Below are positions 57,874 to 64,000 of a DNA stretch of 64,000 nucleotides, piece by piece. Source of the stretch: Bifidobacterium vespertilionis (lineage in GTDB: Bacteria; Actinomycetota; Actinomycetes; Actinomycetales; Bifidobacteriaceae); assembly GCF_008698145.1 (NCBI RefSeq), contig NZ_RZNZ01000003.1:1-64000 (forward strand). Reading direction: 5' to 3'. Each line of letters begins with the position of its first letter. Within the stretch, counting starts at the first letter, position 1. The translations under genes were made by a program, and so were the position numbers. The notes under the pieces were generated by a model. That model was not told where the DNA came from. It made no database searches and saw nothing but the letters and a program-made list of their open reading frames with translations.

Positions 57874-59544
57874 GTGAGTCTTACCAGTGTCACCATCATC
57901 AGCCCCGAAGCAGCCAATGGACGCAACGTCGTCGCCCTCGGCGTCGTCAACGCCCTCGCCACCGCGAAGAAGACAGGCGTCTTCCGTCCGGCCGTGTGCA
58001 AGAAGGATACCTTCACCGACGTGCTCGTCGACGCCGCCAACGCCGGTCTGACCCGTGAGCAGTCCGTGGGCGTGTGCCCGAAGCGCGCCCGTGAGGACAA
58101 GGCCGGCGCCCGCGCCGACATCGTCGCCGCCTATCAGGAGGCCGTCGCCGCCTCCGACGCCGAGGCCATGGTCATCGTCGGCACGGACAAGTCCGCCGTG
58201 AACGACCCGGCCGCCTTCGCCTTCAACGCCGACGTGGCCGCCGATCTCGCCTCCCCCGTCTTCCTGGCCGTTTGCACGATCAACCGCACCCCGGAGCAGG
58301 TCGCCGCCACCGTCAAGGCCTCCACCGCCGTCGTCGAGGCCGCCGGCACCAAGGTTCTTGGCGTGTTCGTCACCGGCGCCGAGGATGAGCAGGTCGCCGC
58401 CGACAAGGAGGCCCTGGCCGACGCCGGCGTGCCGGTGTGGGTCCTGCCGAAGGTGGACGTGGCCGCCGAAGGCGGTGCCGAAGCCGCCGCCGAGGCCTTC
58501 GTGGAGAACGTCCCGGCCGAAGAGGTGCTCAACGCCCTTGACGCCGACTTCACCGCCCCCGTCACCCCCTACGCCTTCCAGTACAGCCTGCTGGGCAAGG
58601 CCAAGGCCAACAAGAAGACCATTGTCCTGCCGGAGGGCAACGAGGACCGCATCATCAAGGCCGCCGATTACCTGCTGGCCCGTGACATCGTCGACCTGAT
58701 CATCGTGGGCGACAAGGACGCCATCCTGGCCCGCGGCAAGGAGCTCGGCCTCGAGAACCTCGAGAAGGCCACCTTCCAGGCCATGGACGACGAGGAGGTC
58801 CTCGCCCCGATGACCGAGAAGCTGTGCGAGCTGCGCGCCAAGAAGGGCATGACCCCGGAGCAGGCCCGCAAGCAGCTGGAGGATCCGTCCTACTTCGGCA
58901 CCATGCTCGTGGTGCTCGGCAAGGCCGACGGTCTGGTCTCCGGCTCCATCCACTCCACCGCCAACACCGTGCGCCCGGCCCTGCAGGTCATCAAGACCAA
59001 GCCCGGCCAGAAGCTCGTCTCCGGCGCCTTCCTCATGTGCTTCAAGGATCACGTGGCCGTCTTCGCCGACTGCGCCATCAACCTGAACCCCACCTCCGAG
59101 CAGCTCGCCGAGATCGCCATCCAGTCCGCCGAGACCGCCAAGGCCTTCGGCATCGACCCGAAGGTCGGCATGCTGTCCTACTCCACCCTCGGCTCCGGCA
59201 AGGGCCCGGACGTGGATCTGGTCGAGGAGGCCACCAAGCTCGTCAAGGAGCAGGATCCGGAGCTGCCGGTCGTCGGCTCCATCCAGTTCGACGCCGCCTG
59301 GTCCCCGGTCGTGGCCTCCACCAAGGCCAAGGGCAACGACGTGGCCGGCCACGTCAACGTGTTCGTGTTCCCGGATCTGTGCGCCGGCAACATCGGCTAC
59401 AAGGCCGTCCAGCGCTCCTCCGGCGCCGTGGCCGTCGGCCCGGTGCTGCAGGGCCTCAACAAGCCGGTGAACGATCTGTCCCGCGGCGCCCTCGTCCAGG
59501 ACATCATCAACACCGTCGCGCTGACCGCCATCGAAGCCCAGTGA
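57874..59544 (+). CDS. pta: Phosphate acetyltransferase
   Basis: A 556-residue enzyme that interconverts acetyl-phosphate and acetyl-CoA. An N-terminal DRTGG-like/AAA-type domain (residues 1-210, degenerate P-loop) is followed by the PTA_PTB domain (about 230-550) with ILPEGNEDRIIKAADYL and SCSTRGS-like GSGKGPDVDLVEEA. It is shorter than E. coli Pta (714) but normal for bifidobacteria. GTG 57874 is behind CAGGAGAG. It lies between xfp and ackA, each with its own terminator. Confidence 0.94.
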   Translation: MSLTSVTIISPEAANGRNVVALGVVNALATAKKTGVFRPAVCKKDTFTDVLVDAANAGLTREQSVGVCPKRAREDKAGARADIVAAYQEAVAASDAEAMVIVGTDKSAVNDPAAFAFNADVAADLASPVFLAVCTINRTPEQVAATVKASTAVVEAAGTKVLGVFVTGAEDEQVAADKEALADAGVPVWVLPKVDVAAEGGAEAAAEAFVENVPAEEVLNALDADFTAPVTPYAFQYSLLGKAKANKKTIVLPEGNEDRIIKAADYLLARDIVDLIIVGDKDAILARGKELGLENLEKATFQAMDDEEVLAPMTEKLCELRAKKGMTPEQARKQLEDPSYFGTMLVVLGKADGLVSGSIHSTANTVRPALQVIKTKPGQKLVSGAFLMCFKDHVAVFADCAINLNPTSEQLAEIAIQSAETAKAFGIDPKVGMLSYSTLGSGKGPDVDLVEEATKLVKEQDPELPVVGSIQFDAAWSPVVASTKAKGNDVAGHVNVFVFPDLCAGNIGYKAVQRSSGAVAVGPVLQGLNKPVNDLSRGALVQDIINTVALTAIEAQ

Positions 59545-59551
59545 GCCCATG

Positions 59552-59584
59552 CGGGACGTCCTTCGCAAATGCGGGGACGTCCCG
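59552..59584 (+). terminator. Terminator of pta
   Basis: CGGGACGTCC / GGACGTCCCG stem followed by TTTCCTTT, 7 nt after the stop. A second hairpin GCCGTTGCA / TGCAACGGC (59593-59618) follows. Confidence 0.85.
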
Positions 59585-59702
59585 TTTCCTTTGCCGTTGC
59601 AGCCAACCCTGCAACGGCGCTGTTTGTAGCAAGCAGCGAGTAATCTAAACAATGTCGGCCGCTTAGCGCGGCACCAATCAGCAACACATGGAGGAAGCCC
59701 AA

Positions 59703-60944
59703 ATGGCGAAAACCGTCCTTGTCATCAATTCCGGTTCCAGCTCGATCAAGTACCAGCTGGTGGACCTCGAGTCCGGCGAGGGTCTCGCCTCCGGCCTCGT
59801 CGAGAAGATCGGCGAGCCGATCGACGGCCACTACAAGCACGAGTACAAGGGTGAGAAGCACGAGCTCACCGAGCCGATCCACGATCACGAGCAGGGCCTC
59901 AAGCGCGTCCTCGGTTTCTTCAAGGAGTACGGCCCGAATCTGGACGAGGCCGGCATCGTCGCCGTCGGCCACCGCGTGGTGCAGGGTGGCTCCATCTTCC
60001 CGAAGCCGGCTCTGGTCAACGCCAAGACCATCGGCCAGGTCAAGGACCTCGCCGTGCTCGCCCCGCTGCACAACGGCCCGGAGGCCAAGGGCGCCGAGGT
60101 CATGACCGCCCTGCTGCCGGACGTGCCGCAGATCTTCGTCTTCGACTCTTCCTTCTTCTTCCAGCTGCCGGCCGAGGCCAGCACCTACGCGCTGAACAAG
60201 CAGATCGCCGACCAGTACCACATCCGCCGCTACGGCGCCCACGGCACCTCCCACGAGTTCGTCGGCTCCGTCGTCCCGGAGCTCATCGGCAAGCCGGCCG
60301 AGGGCCTCAAGCAGATCGTCCTGCACATCGGCAACGGCGCCTCCGCCTCCGCCCAGATCTCCGGCAAGCCCGTCGACACCTCCATGGGCCTCACCCCGCT
60401 TGAGGGTCTGGTCATGGGCGGCCGCACCGGCGACATCGACCCGGCCGTGGTCTTCCACCTGATCCGTAACGCCCACATGAACGTGGACGAGCTGGACACC
60501 CTGTTCAACAAGAAGTCCGGTCTGGCCGGCATGACCGGCTACGGCGACATGCGCGAGGTCCACCGCCTGGTGGCCGAGGGCAACGCCGATGCCAAGCTGG
60601 CTCTGGACGTCTACGTGCACCGCATCGTCGGCTACATCGGCAACTACACCGCCCAGATGGGTGGCGTGGACGTGATCACCTTCACCGCCGGTGTGGGCGA
60701 GAACGACGACATCGTGCGCAAGATGGTGTGCGACAAGCTCGCCCCGTTCGGCGTCAAGATCGACGAGGAGAAGAACGCCACCCGCTCCAAGGAGCCGCGT
60801 ATCATCTCCACCCCGGATTCCTCCGTGATCATCGCCATCTACCCGACCAACGAGGAGCTGGCCATCGCCCGCAAGTCCGCCGAGATCGCTGTTGCCGGCA
60901 AGGACTCCTACGGCAACGTGGTCGAGCCCATTGACGAGGCCTGA
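59703..60944 (+). CDS. ackA: Acetate kinase
   Basis: A 413-residue ASKHA-fold kinase making ATP and acetate from acetyl-phosphate, the energy-yielding end of the bifid shunt. Motifs: VLVINSGSSSIKYQL, the signature VVAVGHRVVQGG-like region, RRYGAHGTSHEFVG, LGNGASASA-like LHIGNGASASAQI, and the MGLTPLEGLVMGGRTGDIDP signature. ATG 59703 follows GGAGGA. Codon bias is as strong as in xfp. Confidence 0.97.
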   Translation: MAKTVLVINSGSSSIKYQLVDLESGEGLASGLVEKIGEPIDGHYKHEYKGEKHELTEPIHDHEQGLKRVLGFFKEYGPNLDEAGIVAVGHRVVQGGSIFPKPALVNAKTIGQVKDLAVLAPLHNGPEAKGAEVMTALLPDVPQIFVFDSSFFFQLPAEASTYALNKQIADQYHIRRYGAHGTSHEFVGSVVPELIGKPAEGLKQIVLHIGNGASASAQISGKPVDTSMGLTPLEGLVMGGRTGDIDPAVVFHLIRNAHMNVDELDTLFNKKSGLAGMTGYGDMREVHRLVAEGNADAKLALDVYVHRIVGYIGNYTAQMGGVDVITFTAGVGENDDIVRKMVCDKLAPFGVKIDEEKNATRSKEPRIISTPDSSVIIAIYPTNEELAIARKSAEIAVAGKDSYGNVVEPIDEA

Positions 60945-60980
60945 TTCGGTCCGATCGATCGAATCGCCTGAGACGGCATA

Positions 60981-61021
60981 GCACAGGGGCCCGGATCCGA
61001 ATCGGATCCGGGTCCCTGTGC
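60981..61021 (+). terminator. Terminator of ackA
   Basis: A long stem GCACAGGG...CCGGATCCGA / TCGGATCCGG...CCCTGTGC with two small internal mismatches, followed by GTTTG, 36 nt after the ackA stop. It may also end aroA transcripts arriving from the other strand. Confidence 0.85.
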
Positions 61022-61046
61022 GTTTGTATGGGCGCAGCGGCGTCTT

Positions 61047-62426
61047 TCAGCCGAGCAACGTGGTCCACATGCCGGTGAAGTCCGGCAGTGTCTTTCGCGT
61101 GGTGGCCACGTTGCGCACGCGGATGCCCGGAATCTTCAGGCCCAGCATGGCTGCGAAGGTGGCCATGCGGTGATCGGCATAGGTTTCCATATCGGCGCTA
61201 TGCAGCGTCCCGGCCGGCACGGGCTCGATGCGTAGGCCGTCGGGCAGTTCGGACGCCTTGCCGCCCACGCGCGTGATCTCGGTGACCAGCGCCTGAAGTC
61301 GATTGGTCTCATGCCCGCGCAGATGGCCGATGCCAACAAGGTCCGTGGGGACATCGCCGAAGACCAGCACGGCGGCCAGCGAAGGGGCGATCTCCCCCGC
61401 AGCGGTCAGATCAAAGTCTCCAAGGCCCTTGACATGACCGTCGGAGGCCACCTCGCAATAGCGGATGCCGTCCTCCTCCGGGAAGGTCACGGTGGCCCCC
61501 ATGCGCTCCAGATAACCGGGCAGCAGGCCGCCGGGCTGGGTGGTCGTCACCGGCCAGTGGGGCACGCGCACTGTGCCGCCGGCGATCAGAGCCGCGCCCA
61601 GGAACGGGGCCGCGTTGGACAGATCGGGCTCCACCACCACGCGATCGGGCAGCTGCACAGCCCCCGGAGCCACACGCCACACACGAGCCGCCTCATCGGC
61701 CCGCGCATGTGCGCCCGCCGCATTGAGATCGGCGACGGTCATGCGGATGTGCGGTAGACTAGGGGTCTTCTCCCCCGTGTGATGCAGTTCGAGGCCATGC
61801 GGAAGTCTGGAGCCCACAAGCAGCAGACCGGAGATGAACTGGGAGGATCCGGACGAATCGATGGACACCGTCGCCGAGCCCTCACCCGCGGAACCTGCCT
61901 GCGAAACCTCGGACAGCGCGGCGGGCGGCGTGATGGTAAACGGCAGCTTGCCCACCTCTCCGTGGTAGTCCACGCGTGCGCCCAGCTGCTCAAGACCGTC
62001 GAGCACCGGCTTCATCGGCCGGGCGTAGGCCTGCTCATCACCGTCGAAGCGCACCGGACCGTCCGCGAACAAGGCCAGTCCGGGCACGAAGCGCATCACC
62101 GTTCCGGCCAGACCGCAGTAGACGTCCACATCGCCGTGGAACCTGCCGCTTGCCGGCGGGGTCACGGTCACCGTGGTGGGCGTAGAAGGGTCTTCCGCAC
62201 AACGCACGCCCAAGGCATTGAGCGCGCCCATCATGAGCTCGGTGTCGCGCGAACGGAGCAGACCCACCAACGTGACCGGCTGCGAGCCGAGCGCGGCGAG
62301 GATGAGATACCGGTTGGATAGGGATTTGCTGCCGGGAATCATGACCGTGGCATTGAGGGGGCCAGCCGCCACCGGCGCGTCCCACAGGGGTTCATTCGCA
62401 TTACTCGTTGTAGTCATATTCAGCAT
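61047..62426 (-). CDS. aroA: 3-phosphoshikimate 1-carboxyvinyltransferase (EPSP synthase)
   Basis: A 459-residue enzyme of the shikimate pathway. It carries MIPGSKSLSNRYLILAALG, the CGLAGTVMRFVPGLA Arg region, SIDSSGSSQFISGLL, and MADHRMATFAAMLGL-type YADHRMATFAA. ATG 62426 is chosen for GGCGGG 8 nt upstream. ATG 62417 is nearly as good. It is separate from the aroC-aroKB-aroQ cluster 29 kb away. Confidence 0.95.
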   Translation of the reverse strand: MLNMTTTSNANEPLWDAPVAAGPLNATVMIPGSKSLSNRYLILAALGSQPVTLVGLLRSRDTELMMGALNALGVRCAEDPSTPTTVTVTPPASGRFHGDVDVYCGLAGTVMRFVPGLALFADGPVRFDGDEQAYARPMKPVLDGLEQLGARVDYHGEVGKLPFTITPPAALSEVSQAGSAGEGSATVSIDSSGSSQFISGLLLVGSRLPHGLELHHTGEKTPSLPHIRMTVADLNAAGAHARADEAARVWRVAPGAVQLPDRVVVEPDLSNAAPFLGAALIAGGTVRVPHWPVTTTQPGGLLPGYLERMGATVTFPEEDGIRYCEVASDGHVKGLGDFDLTAAGEIAPSLAAVLVFGDVPTDLVGIGHLRGHETNRLQALVTEITRVGGKASELPDGLRIEPVPAGTLHSADMETYADHRMATFAAMLGLKIPGIRVRNVATTRKTLPDFTGMWTTLLG

Positions 62427-62503
62427 GGTACAGTCCCGCCCGGCCCCGCGCGCAGGACATTTCACATGAAGACGGAGCCGAACAGGCCACTTCCGCATGC
62501 TTG

Positions 62504-62702
62504 TTGGCCTTCCGAGGGCGGATTCAGGCTCCTGCGGGAACCTAATTGGCCTTCCGAGGGCATCGCATCATGACAAAAACACGCGAAAACATACATTTAC
62601 TGGGGAAATATGGGGCAATACAGCGCTTATGCCCATATGCATCCGCCCTCGGAAGGTCAAGTAGCTTTGCAAGACCGGTCACATCCGCCCTAGGAAGGCC
62701 AT
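62504..62702. repeat. Repeat array D: two inverted modules with 42-nt internal period
   Basis: Direct half-sites TTGGCCTTCCGAGGGCGGAT at 62504 and TTGGCCTTCCGAGGGCATCG at 62546, 42 nt apart. Inverse copies ATCCGCCCTCGGAAGGTCAA at 62641 and ATCCGCCCTAGGAAGGCCAT at 62683, 42 nt apart. The 75-nt centre is AT-rich (ACATACATTTACTGGGG...) and may hold promoters. It lies in the divergent gap between aroA and the MazG-like gene. Confidence 0.92.
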
Positions 62703-62760
62703 ATAGTGATTCCGTAAGGCGTCTCATCGACACATTCCTTCGCGGGGAGGGCATTTCACA

Positions 62761-63117
62761 ATGATCAGCGAATCGACGATCCAAGCGGTGAGGGATTTCA
62801 GCGCGCAACGGGACTGGGACCGGTTCCACACCCCGGAGAATCTGGCCAAATCCATCATCATCGAAGGCGCGGAGCTGCTGGAATGCTACCAGTGGACGCC
62901 GCAGGCCCCCGCACTGGACAGCGGGCATGTGCAGGAGGAGCTGGCGGACGTACTCACCTACTGCATCATGATGGCGGACAGCCTGGGCGTGGACATGGAC
63001 GAGATCATCCTCGCCAAGTTGGAGAAGACCAAGCGCAAGTATCCGGCTGAACTCATGCGCGAGGATCCGCAGGCCGCGCAGGAACGCCATTGGGCCGCCC
63101 GCGGCGAGCGGATCTGA
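62761..63117 (+). CDS. MazG-like nucleotide pyrophosphohydrolase
   Basis: A 118-residue all-alpha NTP-PPase of the short MazG/RS21-C6 (dCTPase) type. The metal-binding motif ExxE-x12-28-ExxD is present: the first acids in IIIEGAELLECYQW (about residue 35), the second pair in VQEELADVLTYCIMMADSLGV (about residue 60). It probably removes non-canonical nucleotides. ATG 62761 has GGGGAGGG upstream. The promoter probably lies within or just after array D. Confidence 0.9.
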   Translation: MISESTIQAVRDFSAQRDWDRFHTPENLAKSIIIEGAELLECYQWTPQAPALDSGHVQEELADVLTYCIMMADSLGVDMDEIILAKLEKTKRKYPAELMREDPQAAQERHWAARGERI

Positions 63118-63193
63118 GCCCACGCCTTCCCCCGAAAACCGCCATGCGGACGGGGCCGATGGCATGTAACACGGCATTCATACCCTGAGGCGC

Positions 63194-63979
63194 ATGGATT
63201 TGACTACGTTGCCTTCTCTATGGATGACCTTGGCCATCGTCTGTCCGCTGGTGCTGCTCGGCGGTGTGGTGGACGCCGTTGCCGGCGGAGGCGGGCTCAT
63301 CACGCTGCCCTCGTATCTGATCGCCGGCGTGCCGCCGCATCTGGCCATCGCCACGAACCAGCTGTCCGCGGCGATCGGCTCCACCGCCTCCACGGTGAGG
63401 CTTTGGCGCAACGGCTTCGTCAATGTGGCTCTGGCCCTGCCGGCCGCGCTGTTCGGCTTTCTGGGCAGTGTGGGCGGTGCGCGCATCACGCTGCTGGTGC
63501 CGGAGGGCGTGCTACGGTACGTGCTGCTGGTGCTGTTGCCCGTTGTGGCCGTGGTGGTGATGCGGCGCAAGAACCTCGCCGCCAAGGAGCGCGAAATGCC
63601 ATGGAACCGCCGGTGGCTGCTGGTGGCGGCATGCTCGCTGGCGTGCGGCTTGTACAACGGCTTCTACGGCCCCGGGTCGGGCACGTTCACCCTGCTTGCG
63701 TTCACTACGGTCGCCGGCATGGGTCTGAAGGACGCCTCCGGGGACATGAAGATCTGGAATCTGTCCGCCAACATCGCATCCATCATCACCTTCGCGCTCA
63801 GCGGGCAGATGTGGTGGCTGGTGGGCTGCGTGGCCGGCGTATTCGGCATGGCGGGCCATTACGTGGGCGCCGGATTGGTGCTCAAGGACGGCACGCGGAT
63901 CGTGCGGCCGGTTATCGTGCTGGTGCTGGTGATCCTGTTCGTGCGCACGGCACTCGAACTGGCCGGCGTGATCGCATAG
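63194..63979 (+). CDS. TSUP (TauE/SafE) family membrane transporter
   Basis: A 261-residue membrane protein with eight to nine helices and the two TauE/SafE repeats: GGVVDAVAGGGGLITLPSYL near the N-terminus and NGFYGPGSGTFTLLAF in the second half. The family exports sulfite, sulfonates or organosulfur compounds. The substrate here is unknown. ATG 63194 has a weak site (GAGG). It is 76 nt after the MazG-like gene and perhaps co-transcribed. Confidence 0.9.
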   Translation: MDLTTLPSLWMTLAIVCPLVLLGGVVDAVAGGGGLITLPSYLIAGVPPHLAIATNQLSAAIGSTASTVRLWRNGFVNVALALPAALFGFLGSVGGARITLLVPEGVLRYVLLVLLPVVAVVVMRRKNLAAKEREMPWNRRWLLVAACSLACGLYNGFYGPGSGTFTLLAFTTVAGMGLKDASGDMKIWNLSANIASIITFALSGQMWWLVGCVAGVFGMAGHYVGAGLVLKDGTRIVRPVIVLVLVILFVRTALELAGVIA

Positions 63980-64000
63980 CAAAGCCCTCGGAAACAATCG

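Overview
The window is high-GC Gram-positive DNA and almost certainly from a Bifidobacterium. The main reason is the fructose-6-phosphate phosphoketolase (xfp), pta, ackA block at 55178-60944, the core of the bifid shunt. An aroK-aroB fusion, actinobacterial-style gene order around alaS/ruvX/mltG and rpsD, frequent GTG/TTG starts with strong AGGAG sites, and the absence of any rRNA operon or IS element fit this. The species cannot be told from the sequence alone.

Layout. 1-4250: a partial gene, then a likely lactococcin-972-type bacteriocin operon (secreted peptide, Cys-rich lipoprotein, peptidoglycan-binding adaptor, ABC ATPase, ABC permease). 4308-9480: YafQ-like toxin-antitoxin pair, ilvE, rplY and an acyl-CoA synthetase. 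9481-11108: a predicted PD-(D/E)XK/AbiEi-like protein flanked on both sides by arrays of one short-repeat family. 11109-17792: corC/era, phoH/ybeY, HIT and rsmE, then tRNA-Leu(GAG) and a TrmH-type methyltransferase. 17931-19175: glgC. 19368-25680: the complete SUF iron-sulfur operon (sufB-D-C-S-U-T). 25955-27616: pyrG. 27811-29000: a second, paralogous PD-(D/E)XK/AbiEi-like gene followed by a different, very regular palindrome array. 29014-34817: aroQ, aroKB, aroC, a lone type IV prepilin peptidase, mltG and ruvX. 34825-43294: alaS, two small membrane proteins, a phosphatase, a small membrane protein, rpsD with a structured leader, and a UvrD/PcrA helicase with an unusual Gly/Ser/Tyr/Arg tail. 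43401-47832: a NarL-type two-component system, a lipoprotein paralogous to the one in the bacteriocin locus, a membrane protein and an acyltransferase. 48026-54746: xpt and an NCS2 permease for purine salvage, an atypical OmpR-like regulator, an AlbA/Schlafen-ATPase protein, and guaA. 55178-63979: xfp, pta, ackA, aroA, a MazG-like protein and a TSUP exporter.

Functionally the window covers central energy metabolism (xfp makes acetyl-phosphate, and pta and ackA interconvert it with acetyl-CoA and acetate/ATP), most of the chorismate branch (aroA, aroB, aroC, aroK, aroQ), Fe-S biogenesis, purine and CTP synthesis, ribosome maturation and cell-wall work.

The least explained content is intergenic. 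There are at least five clusters of short repeats with rigid spacing: 9545-9745, 10921-11060, 28785-28973, 50135-50339 and 62504-62702. Two of these clusters have unrelated sequences but exactly the same 42-nt geometry. Three surround the two paralogous nuclease-like genes. In addition there are four copies of a palindromic GGATCCTT element, and inverted-repeat elements whose arms coincide with the 3' ends of guaA and uvrD.
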